From positions 1 to 64,000 of the forward strand of contig JAEWUM010000015.1 in assembly GCA_023459355.1 (NCBI GenBank): a stretch of 64,000 nucleotides of DNA. Reading direction: 5' to 3'. This DNA comes from Bacteroidota bacterium (GTDB lineage: Bacteria; Bacteroidota; Bacteroidia; Bacteroidales; Paludibacteraceae). A program made the position numbers and the translations under genes. This document shows positions 44,767 through 53,711 of the stretch, piece by piece. Each line of letters starts with the position of its first letter. The first letter of the stretch is position 1. The notes below the pieces were generated by a model. It saw nothing but the letters and a program-made list of their open reading frames with translations, made no database searches and had not been told where the DNA came from.

Positions 44767-46812
44767 TCAAAATATCACTTTAATACTTTCTGATTTAGTT
44801 GTTTGATTACTTTTAATGATATAAATTCCTCTTGTTTTAAGCGGAATAAAAGCATAACCATCGCTAACCCGGGTTGTCAATATACATTTTCCGATCAGAT
44901 TATACACCTCAATATAGGCATTCGCCTCTAAATTATACAGGGCGATTCCGGAAAAAGTTGAAACGGCATAAATATTCTTATCCTTTTGAATATCAATGTT
45001 GCTAAAAACAGTAGTCTGTACTTCAACTCTATTTGATATGTTCGTACTGTTTCCTATTGGAATAACATCGTAGTAATACAAATTGTTTTCTTGCAGATTT
45101 GTTACCTGATATGACAGGGTATTACCTAATCTCACAGGATATCCTTCGATAGATGTCTTCACCCATGTTTCGCCTTCACTGCTTATATTAACAGAGTCAA
45201 TATAAACACGTTGACTTTTTGAGGCTGAAAGCGTTAATGTAGATAAAGTCTGATTTTGAGGCAAATTAACACTGTAGGCGGCGAAATCCACACCGGTTAA
45301 CCAGGTGGCTATTGCATTTCCGTTCAGACTTGCAGTAAGGTTGGCATTTGTATCGCTTCCATAACGTTTGGCAACAACGCTCAACACCACCTCTCCCTTT
45401 GATAAATCCAGATTCGGAATCGTAACCGAACCATCCTGACTACTCGATGCCAACCGGATAGCTCCATCAACCTGATCAGTTGTAGCATAATATACCCCTC
45501 CTGAACTATTCCATCCGCTGGGAAGCTTATTGGCTTCAAAGCCTTCAGCTATCAATTCAATTGTTCCATTCTCTTCATTGCTGAGTGTGTAAACATCCAA
45601 CTCATAGCCGGTAGCACCTGCTGAAGTCGTCCAGTTAGCAGTAAACGCATCGTGACTTACATCCGTAGCCTGAATAGCCATAAAATTATCAGAAGAAGTT
45701 GCCTTGAGCGCAATAGTTGCCGGAGTAATTCCACCTCCTGAAATAGATAATACTGCCTGATGATTTCCTATTGATGAAGCAATATGTGTTACTTGTAACA
45801 CATAGCCGTTTTCTGCATCTTCTTTCGAAATACGATTGGTATTAATATTAAACAGCGAACTATTCTCTCCACTGATGTTAAGCGTAAGTTCTCCGGTTAA
45901 ATTATGACCTTTAATATTCATCTCTATTGTTGTTACATGTTGATAGGCTACAGTTCCAAAAATCACCTGGTAACCTACCGTAGGCATGCTTAAGTATGGA
46001 AAATCCACACTGGCCGCATTAAAAGGCTGTCCAACTCTATTACCCCAAATGTGTTCAGCTAATTCGGGGTAGTCGATAAACGGATTTCGGTTATTCTGAT
46101 GCATGTAAATTGCATTGTTGCGGGTTATTTCTTTTTGTGAAACCGGATCCTGACGATGCCATTTCAGAAACAACTCTTTGCTCCAGGTAGTAAAGGCAGG
46201 ATACTTCGTATTATTAAACGACTCCCCGCCGATAGTTGTCATTATGTTTTCATAACGGGTTGCAAAATAAAAGTAAGTCCGTGCAAAATCACCTTTGTAT
46301 TCATCAACCGGCTCGAAAACAGTACCGGAATAACCACTGAAAGTTGATTTTCCCAGACGACCTTTGCCGTTTGAGAGGGTTGTTCCGCTTGCACATTCCC
46401 CAAAAGGATAACTACTCCGTTGACCATTCACTTTCCCATCGGTAGGGTAAACATGAAAAGCATCGGAAACCATGGGCGATCTGCTGCTAAACCAACTCTG
46501 CGGAATAGAATGTTCTCTGTTATAACAATCACATACATTTTTATAGTTTCCGCATTTCTTCTGTCCGGGTACCCAGGTGCAGGTTGAATACATATCCCAC
46601 ACCTTACCATCTTCTGTCACATCACTGGTCTGATATATCGTGTATAAATAATCATATGATTTTGATTTATACCCATCTGAAATAATGGTGTGCAATTCAG
46701 TCTTCAATTGTGCATCCGATTTCCCATTTGCTCTGTTGTAATATGTTGCCGGTGGTTGTGCTACCAGTAAAAGCGTAAATATCGAGACAATACTAAATAT
46801 AAATAACCTCAT
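44767..46812 (-). CDS. T9SS-exported endonuclease I
   Basis: A 681-aa secreted endonuclease I: signal peptide MRLFIFSIVSIFTLLLVAQ, catalytic region NREHSIPQSWFSS, FHVYPTDGKVNGQRSSYPFG, GDFARTYFYFATRYENIM and RNPFIDYPELAEHIWG, followed by beta domains and a T9SS sorting-like C-terminus (about residues 605-681: YAVSTFSGIALYNLEANAYIEVYNLIG). It lacks the lamin-tail domain of its neighbour. Start at 46812 chosen for the signal peptide; an in-frame ATG at 46869 lies on the -7 element. Confidence 0.88.
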   Translation of the reverse strand: MRLFIFSIVSIFTLLLVAQPPATYYNRANGKSDAQLKTELHTIISDGYKSKSYDYLYTIYQTSDVTEDGKVWDMYSTCTWVPGQKKCGNYKNVCDCYNREHSIPQSWFSSRSPMVSDAFHVYPTDGKVNGQRSSYPFGECASGTTLSNGKGRLGKSTFSGYSGTVFEPVDEYKGDFARTYFYFATRYENIMTTIGGESFNNTKYPAFTTWSKELFLKWHRQDPVSQKEITRNNAIYMHQNNRNPFIDYPELAEHIWGNRVGQPFNAASVDFPYLSMPTVGYQVIFGTVAYQHVTTIEMNIKGHNLTGELTLNISGENSSLFNINTNRISKEDAENGYVLQVTHIASSIGNHQAVLSISGGGITPATIALKATSSDNFMAIQATDVSHDAFTANWTTSAGATGYELDVYTLSNEENGTIELIAEGFEANKLPSGWNSSGGVYYATTDQVDGAIRLASSSQDGSVTIPNLDLSKGEVVLSVVAKRYGSDTNANLTASLNGNAIATWLTGVDFAAYSVNLPQNQTLSTLTLSASKSQRVYIDSVNISSEGETWVKTSIEGYPVRLGNTLSYQVTNLQENNLYYYDVIPIGNSTNISNRVEVQTTVFSNIDIQKDKNIYAVSTFSGIALYNLEANAYIEVYNLIGKCILTTRVSDGYAFIPLKTRGIYIIKSNQTTKSESIKVIF

Positions 46813-46855
46813 TACAAAAAAAATTAAAAAATATATACTAATTAAATGTAGCCTG

Positions 46856-46884
46856 CAAAAATACGACAATTATTTATATCCAAA
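46856..46884 (-). promoter_or_regulatory. Putative promoter of the endonuclease genes
   Basis: Minus-strand TTTG (46881-46884) and TATTTTTG (46856-46863) with 17-base spacing (another TTTG at 46886-46889 gives 22), 44 bases before the gene start. Confidence 0.5.
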
Positions 46885-47029
46885 CACAAAACGCCTGACT
46901 TTTAGCATAAAAAACACAAAAATATGCACCCGGATTGAATGTGTCTTTGTTTGTTGAACAAATACATCGTCTGAACTGTTTTTTAGTTGTAAATAAAGAA
47001 TAATTATCTTCAAATTGATAAATTTTGAC

Positions 47030-47037
47030 TATTTTTG
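47030..47037 (+). promoter_or_regulatory. Putative -7 element of the aldolase gene
   Basis: TATTTTTG matches TAnnTTTG, 33 bases before the ATG at 47071. No well-placed -33 element seen. Confidence 0.45.
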
Positions 47038-47070
47038 CACACAAATTATCAAACAATAAATAATAAGTAT

Positions 47071-48063
47071 ATGTTAAGTTACAAAGAACTTGGATTAGTT
47101 AACACCAAAGACTTATTCAAAAAAGCAGTAGAAGGCGGATACGCTATTCCTGCATTCAATTTCAACAACCTGGAGCAATTACAGGCTATTATTTCCGCTT
47201 GTGTTGAAACAAAATCTCCGGTTATCCTGCAAGTATCAAGCGGCGCCCGTAAATATGCCAACCAGACTTTACTGCGTTACATGGCACAGGGAGCTGTTGA
47301 ATATGCCAAAGAATTAGGCTATGCCATTCCTATCGCGTTGCACTTAGACCATGGTGATACTTTCGAACTTTGCAAAGAATGTATTGATATGGGTTTCTCT
47401 TCAGTAATGATTGACGGTTCACATCACTCTTATGAAGATAATATTGCTTTGACTAAAAAAGTAGTTGAATACGCACACTCTAAAGACGTTACAGTTGAAG
47501 GAGAGTTGGGTATTCTGGCCGGGGTGGAAGACGATGTGGTAGCTGAGCACCATACTTACACCCGTCCTGAAGAGGTTATCGACTTTGTTACCCGCACCGG
47601 TGTGGATTCGCTGGCTATTTCAATCGGCACATCACACGGAGCAAACAAATTTACTCCGGCTCAATGTACCCGTGACGAAAACGGCATTCTGATTCCGCCT
47701 CCATTGCGTTTCGACATCCTGGAAGAAATTGAAAAGCAAATCCCGGGTTTCCCAATCGTATTACACGGAGCGTCATCAGTTCCCCAAGAGTATGTTGCGA
47801 CTATCAACAACAACGGTGGCGCACTGAAAGATTCTATCGGTATTCCTGAAGAACAATTGCGTCGTGCTGCTGCATCAGCTGTATGTAAAATCAACATCGA
47901 CTCTGATGGTCGTTTGGCAATGACAGCATCTGTACGTGAGACATTTGCTAAAAATCCGGGTGAGTTTGACCCTCGTAAATACTTAGGTCCGGCTCGCGAA
48001 GAACTGAAAAAACTGTACATGCACAAAACTAAAAATGTGCTGGGTAGTGCAGGGAAAGCTTAA
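47071..48063 (+). CDS. fba: Class II fructose-bisphosphate aldolase
   Basis: Zinc-dependent aldolase cleaving fructose-1,6-bisphosphate to DHAP and glyceraldehyde-3-phosphate. The 330-aa protein shows IPAFNFNNLEQLQAI, the zinc/catalytic segment LHLDHGDTFELCKECIDMGFSSVMIDGS, GELGILAGVEDD, AISIGTSHG and LHGASSVPQEYV. Start at 47071 (MLSYKELGLVNTK); an in-frame ATG at 47035 overlaps the -7 element and is rejected. Monocistronic with its own terminator. Confidence 0.96.
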   Translation: MLSYKELGLVNTKDLFKKAVEGGYAIPAFNFNNLEQLQAIISACVETKSPVILQVSSGARKYANQTLLRYMAQGAVEYAKELGYAIPIALHLDHGDTFELCKECIDMGFSSVMIDGSHHSYEDNIALTKKVVEYAHSKDVTVEGELGILAGVEDDVVAEHHTYTRPEEVIDFVTRTGVDSLAISIGTSHGANKFTPAQCTRDENGILIPPPLRFDILEEIEKQIPGFPIVLHGASSVPQEYVATINNNGGALKDSIGIPEEQLRRAAASAVCKINIDSDGRLAMTASVRETFAKNPGEFDPRKYLGPAREELKKLYMHKTKNVLGSAGKA

Positions 48064-48123
48064 TTTAGCGGAAAACTGAGAACGGAAAGCGAAAAGCTTT
48101 TCATACAAAAAATCTTACTAAGT

Positions 48124-48153
48124 AAAAGAGATGCCGGAAGGTGTCTCTTTTTT
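48124..48153 (+). terminator. Terminator of fba
   Basis: aagagatgcc, loop ggaa, ggtgtctctt (two wobble pairs), then a T run. It reaches the stop codon of the convergent cdaA gene. Confidence 0.8.
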
Positions 48154-48940
48154 ATTTGTAGGCATACAGGGCTTCGGACAGGAACATTTCAAGTTCTTCC
48201 GGTTTTACATTCAGGGTTAATTCCCCATTGATGGCATAAGAAATTTTACCGGTTTCTTCTGATACAATGATCGCGATGGCATCGGTTTGCTCGGTAATGC
48301 CTAAAGCTGAACGATGTCGCAATCCCAGTCGTTTGGGAATTTGCTGGTTTTTTGAAACGGGAAGAATACAGGAGGCTGCAATTATACGCTCATTACTGAT
48401 AATCAATGCTCCATCGTGTAAGGGACTGTTCTTAAAAAACAGGTTTTCTATCAAGCGGGAGTTAATCGCAGCATCAATAATTTCACCTGTTTGGGCATGT
48501 ATGTCTAAGTTGTTTTTACGGGCAATGATGATGAGACCTCCCATGGAACGCTTGGCCAGACTCCTGCATGCCAGCACAATCTGGACAATATTATAATCGG
48601 TTTTTTCCGACTCTGTTCTGCCGTTACCAAAAAATCTCTTCATAAAGTTTCCAAACGCCCATTTTCTTTTTGCTCCAATCCTGGAAAAGAAACGCCTGAT
48701 TTCCTCCTGAAACAAAACAATCAAGGCAAATGCTCCGACGCTTACCACGCGGTCGAGTATGCCTCCCAGTAACTCCATCTTGAAAACATAAGAAACGAGA
48801 TACCACATGATCAGAAAACTCAGGATCCCAATGAAAACATTCAACGCTCCTGATTTCTTAAGCAATAAAAAAAGCTGATAGAGCAGGACAGCCACCAGTA
48901 CAATATCAATGATATCTTTTAATCCAATCTGAAATCCCAT
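48152..48940 (-). CDS. cdaA: Diadenylate cyclase CdaA
   Basis: Makes cyclic di-AMP from two ATP. The 262-aa membrane protein has three N-terminal hydrophobic segments (about residues 10-75) and a DisA_N cyclase domain with the catalytic motifs LHDGALII and LGLRHRSALGI. Cyclic di-AMP usually controls potassium/osmolyte balance and wall homeostasis. The start at 48940 (MGFQIGLKDII) is chosen; upstream in-frame ATGs at 48976 and 48997 lie within folP. It lies 10 bases after the folP stop, so the two are probably cotranscribed. Confidence 0.93.
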   Translation of the reverse strand: MGFQIGLKDIIDIVLVAVLLYQLFLLLKKSGALNVFIGILSFLIMWYLVSYVFKMELLGGILDRVVSVGAFALIVLFQEEIRRFFSRIGAKRKWAFGNFMKRFFGNGRTESEKTDYNIVQIVLACRSLAKRSMGGLIIIARKNNLDIHAQTGEIIDAAINSRLIENLFFKNSPLHDGALIISNERIIAASCILPVSKNQQIPKRLGLRHRSALGITEQTDAIAIIVSEETGKISYAINGELTLNVKPEELEMFLSEALYAYK

Positions 48941-48950
48941 AGTCAGTATG

Positions 48951-49802
48951 TCATTTGGTTGATTGTGTGTATGCATTAAATATCCGGATGGCTTCAACCG
49001 CCTCTTTTACATCGTGCACCCGCAGGATGGATGCTCCACCCATCAAAGCCAACATATTCAGCGCAGTTGTTCCGTTCAGAGCTTCTTCAGGGTCTACCCC
49101 CAACAGTTTGTAGATCATCGATTTTCTCGAAATTCCAACTAATAAGGGCGCATTTATCTGTCTGAAAATGGACAGCTTACTCATCATCTCATAATTCTGT
49201 TCCAGTGTTTTGGCAAACCCGAAACCCGGGTCTATAACCACATCATGTACCCCTAATAACCGGAGTTGCGCCACTCTTTTTGCTAAAAACTGTAACACAT
49301 CAGCCACTACATCCTCATACTGAGTCTGTTCCTGCATGTGCTGTGGATTTCCCCGGGTGTGCATCAGCACGTAAGCGACCTGTAAGTCCGCAATGGTTTC
49401 AAACATAAGTTGGTCCAGCGTACCTCCTCCAATGTCGTTAATCATAGCCACCCCGTACTCCTGAACCGCCATTCGGGCCACCGGCGACCGGAAAGTGTCG
49501 ACCGAGAGCACAGCTTCAGGAAATTTTTTACAAATAATTTCAAGCGCTTCGGAAATTCTTTTAATTTCTTCATCAACCGAAACAGGTGCTGCCTGCGGCC
49601 GGGTTGAATAACCACCCACATCAATAATGGTTGCTCCTTCTGCTAAGAAAGTCTCAACCTGCTGAAGCAGCGTGCGATCTGATTTGTACCGGCTGAACGC
49701 AAAAAAAGAGTCGGGTGTAATGTTTACAACCCCCATCACGACAGGTGTACGCAAATCATAGAGTTTACCTTTCAGTTTCAGAAATAAATCCGAATCATGC
49801 AT
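48951..49802 (-). CDS. folP: Dihydropteroate synthase
   Basis: Condenses p-aminobenzoate with dihydropterin pyrophosphate in folate synthesis; target of sulfonamides. The 283-aa TIM-barrel protein has VMGVVNITPDSFFA, the second signature ATIIDVGGYSTRP, AMINDIGGG, YVLMHTRGNPQHMQ, DPGFGFAKTLEQN and GISRKS. Length and motifs are those of chromosomal FolP, without sign of acquired sul variants. A -7-like element (complement of CAAATTTA, 49832-49839) lies upstream. Confidence 0.96.
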   Translation of the reverse strand: MHDSDLFLKLKGKLYDLRTPVVMGVVNITPDSFFAFSRYKSDRTLLQQVETFLAEGATIIDVGGYSTRPQAAPVSVDEEIKRISEALEIICKKFPEAVLSVDTFRSPVARMAVQEYGVAMINDIGGGTLDQLMFETIADLQVAYVLMHTRGNPQHMQEQTQYEDVVADVLQFLAKRVAQLRLLGVHDVVIDPGFGFAKTLEQNYEMMSKLSIFRQINAPLLVGISRKSMIYKLLGVDPEEALNGTTALNMLALMGGASILRVHDVKEAVEAIRIFNAYTQSTK

Positions 49803-49999
49803 TTTGTGGCCAGTTTTTTTATTAATCTCCGCAAATTTAAGAAAATATTATACGAAATGATGCTTATTCCCGTTTATTTGAACATAAAATACAGATAAAC
49901 AGGAGGAAATTTTTCAATTTTGAACAATAAAATTTGATTTCTCCTGTTTTTTCAGCGAATAACTTTTAGATTAAAATGCTGAAGTAGCAAGAAATTCGT

Positions 50000-50007
50000 T
50001 AATTTTG
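50000..50007 (+). promoter_or_regulatory. Putative -7 element of the GldJ-like gene
   Basis: TAATTTTG matches TAnnTTTG, 28 bases before the ATG; -33 not obvious. The rest of spacer 49803-50035 holds the folP upstream region and nothing else recognised. Confidence 0.4.
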
Positions 50008-50035
50008 CAAAGTTTGACTAAATAACATCAACTCT

Positions 50036-51250
50036 ATGATACGCATCCCAATCAGCGCTCTCATTATTACATCATTGGCTGTTGCATTTACTGCATGCAA
50101 CAAAAGTATTGGCGTTTCAAGTTCCACAACGGGCTGGCCTTATGACTACAAAGCGGAAAATGCTTTCAGAGCTTCGGCCGCCTTTTCATCACAGGTGCCC
50201 CCGGGCATGGTTGAAATACCAGGAGGGAGTTTTGTGGTCGATGATGTGGATGAGTTTGAAACGGCTAACCGCAGGATTCGCCCGAACGAACTGAACACCC
50301 GCCGGACTTTGTCGGTTAATAGTTTTTATATCGACAAACATGAAATCCGGAATATCGACTGGCGGGAATATCTGAACTGGTTAACCGCGGTTTACGGCAA
50401 TGTAGCTCCAGAAATCATTGAAAAAGCGAGACCAGATATGAATGCCTGGACAAAAGGACTGAGCGATAACGAGCCATTTTTGATGAATTATTTTACGCAT
50501 CCGTCGTTCAATGAATATCCGGTGGTGTGCATCACCTGGGAACAGGCCGCTGCCTATTGTTCCTGGAGAAGCGATCGTGCCAACGAATTACGACTGATCA
50601 AAGCCGGTGTTATTCAGGCACCTAATTTCAGGGCAATTGCTGAAATGACAACCTTAGAAGCTGTTGAGAATGCTATATTTACTTCGAAGAAATTTTTTAC
50701 CGGTCAGCAGGATAACTTAGCGAAAACCTATAACAGCATGTATCCCGACTTCCGCTTACCTTCCGAAGACGAATGGGAATTTGCCGCTTATGCTCGTAAA
50801 AGTACAGATCCTGAAAACAAGGTTAGAATTTATCCCTGGGGAGAAAGGAATAATGGCAAATTGTCTCAGCTACAACGCGATCAACAAAAGGCTCATTATA
50901 ACCAAAGCGGTGCAAACATAAACTCAAATGTATTCTCCCGTACAGTTCCGGTAGGCTCTTTTGCCCCGAATGATTTTGGTTTGTACAATATGGCCGGCAA
51001 CGTGAACGAGTGGGTATTTGATCAATACACAACACGCGGCAACCTGAACAGGATTGACAGTGTGGATGTATTAGACACCTTCCTGCCCGATTATCACAAA
51101 TCAACCGACAGTCGTGTTTACAAAGGCGGTTCATGGAAAGATCCTGTATATTGGCTGCACCCCGCTTCCCGCAGGTATCTCGACCGCAACAAATCGGCTA
51201 ACGACATTGGATTCCGCTGCGCGATGAGTATCGTTCCGGGACGTTTATGA
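50036..51250 (+). CDS. GldJ/GldK-like lipoprotein (SUMF1 fold)
   Basis: A 404-aa lipoprotein (lipobox FTACNK, Cys about residue 20) with a formylglycine-generating-enzyme-type domain: PPGMVEIPGGSFVVDDVDEFE, NSFYIDKHEIRNIDWREYLNWL, WEQAAAYCSWRSDRANELRL, FRLPSEDEWEFAAYARK, YNMAGNVNEWVFDQYT and GGSWKDPVYWLHPASRRYLDRN. The HEIRNIDWREYLNWL segment and the post-lipobox SSTTGW resemble GldJ, an outer-membrane lipoprotein needed for T9SS function and gliding. The fold is probably structural rather than catalytic here. It is a lone gene, not in a gldKLMN cluster. It fits the many T9SS cargo genes in the window. Confidence 0.82.
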   Translation: MIRIPISALIITSLAVAFTACNKSIGVSSSTTGWPYDYKAENAFRASAAFSSQVPPGMVEIPGGSFVVDDVDEFETANRRIRPNELNTRRTLSVNSFYIDKHEIRNIDWREYLNWLTAVYGNVAPEIIEKARPDMNAWTKGLSDNEPFLMNYFTHPSFNEYPVVCITWEQAAAYCSWRSDRANELRLIKAGVIQAPNFRAIAEMTTLEAVENAIFTSKKFFTGQQDNLAKTYNSMYPDFRLPSEDEWEFAAYARKSTDPENKVRIYPWGERNNGKLSQLQRDQQKAHYNQSGANINSNVFSRTVPVGSFAPNDFGLYNMAGNVNEWVFDQYTTRGNLNRIDSVDVLDTFLPDYHKSTDSRVYKGGSWKDPVYWLHPASRRYLDRNKSANDIGFRCAMSIVPGRL

Positions 51251-51366
51251 TGTGATAAGTACTTTAGCTGTATAAGTTTTACCGGCAGTGTTTTTCCCCA
51301 CAAGCCCTCCAACTTCTGTAGTCCCTTGTATGGTTATGATCCTTTAACAAGCGGAAATGTTTACAT

Positions 51367-51441
51367 TGAACGATGTACATCGTTCAGGCATAACGTAACG
51401 TTACGTCACAACATGACGTAGGGTTGCGTCATGGCATGACG
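51367..51441. repeat. Cluster of short palindromes between convergent genes
   Basis: A perfect 20-base palindrome tgaacgatgtacatcgttca (51367-51386), a 14-base palindrome acgtaacgttacgt (51393-51406) and an inverted pair catgacg (51412-51418)/cgtcatg (51427-51433), with a third catgacg at 51435-51441. The 51251-51521 spacer has no gene and no T run after these structures. Confidence 0.65.
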
Positions 51442-51521
51442 AGGCTTTACGTTTAATCTATGCATCGGGCGTCTCAAATCTTATATAGTGTTCTGTTTCC
51501 ACGGCATTAGGAGAAGCTATT

Positions 51522-53693
51522 TCACCTCACTTCAAACTTATATACGCAAACATGACCGTAGGTTTCACCCGGCTTGAGAATCGTATTCGGGAAAGCGGGT
51601 TGATTCGGACTGTCGGGATAATGCTGAGTCTCCATGGCAAAAGAGGTGCGGTAGTTATACACTTCACCGTATTTCCCACTGTCTTTACCCTGGAAGAAAT
51701 TACCTCCATAGAACTGCATGGCCGGCTGATCGGTCAACACCCGCATCTGAACTCCGTTAGAAGGCTCAAAAATAACGGCTGCTTCAGTGAATACATCTCC
51801 ATGTTTATGCAGAATCCAGTTGTGGTCGTAACCCATACCGTTCTTCAGTGCATCGAATGGCTGATTGACACGTTCGCCTACTGCTGTCGGTTTACGGAAA
51901 TCCATCGGAGTTCCTTCAACGGTTGCCACTTCGCCGGTTGGAATCAATCCTGCGTCAGTTGGATTATAGAAAGGTGCATGAATCTGCATCACGTGTGAAT
52001 TGATTTCTTTAGCAGTTCCTGAGTTAAATCCGTGCAGGTTGAAGAAAGAGTGGTGCGTGATATTTACCGGAGTCGCTTTATCGGTGGTGGCTGCATAAGT
52101 AATTTTCAGCTCGTTTTCGTTGGTCAGGGTATAAACCACTGTTACCGACAGATTACCCGGGTAACCTTCTTCTCCATCTTTCGAAAGATATTTCAGTTCC
52201 AGTGCATCTTCGTTTTGCGCATTTTTAAATGCACGGGCATCCCACACCACGTTGTGAAAACCTTTGGGACCACCATGCAGGTGATTCTCGCCATTGTTGA
52301 CAGCCAACTGATAATCCACGCCATCGAGGGTGAATTTACCTTTGGCAATGCGGTTACCATAACGACCAATCAACGCGCCGAAATAGGCTTCATTCCCTTT
52401 TTGATAGGCTTCTAAAGATGAAAAACCAGTCACGACATCGAGCATGTTGTTGTTCCTGTCGGGTACCCACAGATTGACAACCCTTCCTCCGAAGTTGGTG
52501 ATTTGCGCTACCATACCCCGACGGTTTTTCAGTGTATATATGCTGACTTCTTTTCCATCGATGGTTCCTTTGAAATCGGCTTCATTCATCAGTTTTACAT
52601 CAGAAATCTTACCGGTTAATTTTTTAATCAGTTCAACTTCTTTCGGGTCAAAAGGTGTTTTATCCTGACGATAAATGTCGTGGAACCACAGAACCGGTTC
52701 TTTTTCATTTGGTTTGGGTTCATCCCAGGCAAAAATTGTGTTTGTTTTGCCCGATACAAAGCCCCAGTTGATAGCGCCTACGTTATTCTTCTTCAGTACC
52801 GGCATTACATTGCTGAAAAGGCTATTGTTGCGACGGGCCATGTACTCGGTACAAATCATCGGACGACCATGGGTTTTAAGCAGGTCAATCCACAATTGAT
52901 GATTTTCGGGATCACGGTAATTGTGATAAGTGAGCACATCAGAATTAGCAAGCTGGAATTCATTTAACTCCGGATATTTAAAGAACCACACCCCTGCACT
53001 GATGGGTTGCGTTGGGTTCACTGCTCTCGCCCATTTAAACACATTTTTCAACAATGGCATTGAATTCATGCCGTGTTTGCTGTTGCCCGGTTCGTTGTAC
53101 AAGTCCCAGAGTAATATTCTTTCGTCATCCTTGAACGCGGTCATCACGTCCTTCACGTATTTTTCCAATACCGGAAATAAGGTGGCAGTGTCTTTACGCA
53201 GACTTACAGCAGGATCCTGCACCCAACCTGAGTTATGAATGCCCGGTTTGGGCTCCGGTTGTTTCCCGGCAACTGTTTCTTCGTTCCAGCAGTCATCAAA
53301 GAAAACGAACATCGTTTTAATTCCATGTTTTGAAGATATGGTCAGGTACTCATCCATGCGTTTCTTCAATCCTTCCGCATCGGCTTTCCAAACTTCACTG
53401 CTTAGGTAAACGCGCATCAGGTTGAAACCCAGTTCTTCGGCCCAGCCCAGTTCTTTATCGATGGTAGCGGCATCAAATGTTTCACCGGCCCACATCTCCA
53501 CCTGATTGATGGCTGAACTGGGCTGAAAATTACATCCTGCAAGCCAGGGTTGTTTCGCATACCAGACAGCAGCTTTTTCTTTGGCCCAAACTTCAGAGCC
53601 TGCCTTTTCTCCCGATTGGGTACAGCTGGTAGAAATTACAACACTTGCCATCAGCAAAAAGAAAGTGCTGATGTGTTTTGATTGTTTTTGCAT
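51522..53693 (-). CDS. Clan GH-A glycoside hydrolase fused to aldose 1-epimerase (lipoprotein)
   Basis: A 723-aa predicted lipoprotein (lipobox ISTSCTQ). Residues about 35-385 form a TIM-barrel hydrolase of the GH5/GH2-like clan: GCNFQPSSAINQVEMW, LGFNLMRVYLSSEVW, acid/base Glu in LLWDLYNEPGNSKHG, nucleophile candidate in PMICTEYMARR, and GAINWGFVSGKTNT. Residues about 400-723 form a galactose-mutarotase domain: ITNFGGRVVNLWVPDRN, DVVTGFSSLEAYQ, YGNRIAKGKFTLDG, NGENHLHGGPKGFHNVVWDA, NITHHSFFNLHG, YDHNWILHK and GNFFQGKDSGKYG. The two halves would release a sugar and interconvert its anomers at one site. The frame is continuous across the junction. Same strand and 18 bases from the upstream GH43 gene. 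Confidence 0.88.
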   Translation of the reverse strand: MQKQSKHISTFFLLMASVVISTSCTQSGEKAGSEVWAKEKAAVWYAKQPWLAGCNFQPSSAINQVEMWAGETFDAATIDKELGWAEELGFNLMRVYLSSEVWKADAEGLKKRMDEYLTISSKHGIKTMFVFFDDCWNEETVAGKQPEPKPGIHNSGWVQDPAVSLRKDTATLFPVLEKYVKDVMTAFKDDERILLWDLYNEPGNSKHGMNSMPLLKNVFKWARAVNPTQPISAGVWFFKYPELNEFQLANSDVLTYHNYRDPENHQLWIDLLKTHGRPMICTEYMARRNNSLFSNVMPVLKKNNVGAINWGFVSGKTNTIFAWDEPKPNEKEPVLWFHDIYRQDKTPFDPKEVELIKKLTGKISDVKLMNEADFKGTIDGKEVSIYTLKNRRGMVAQITNFGGRVVNLWVPDRNNNMLDVVTGFSSLEAYQKGNEAYFGALIGRYGNRIAKGKFTLDGVDYQLAVNNGENHLHGGPKGFHNVVWDARAFKNAQNEDALELKYLSKDGEEGYPGNLSVTVVYTLTNENELKITYAATTDKATPVNITHHSFFNLHGFNSGTAKEINSHVMQIHAPFYNPTDAGLIPTGEVATVEGTPMDFRKPTAVGERVNQPFDALKNGMGYDHNWILHKHGDVFTEAAVIFEPSNGVQMRVLTDQPAMQFYGGNFFQGKDSGKYGEVYNYRTSFAMETQHYPDSPNQPAFPNTILKPGETYGHVCVYKFEVR

Positions 53694-53711
53694 ACTATTT
53701 ACATATAATAT

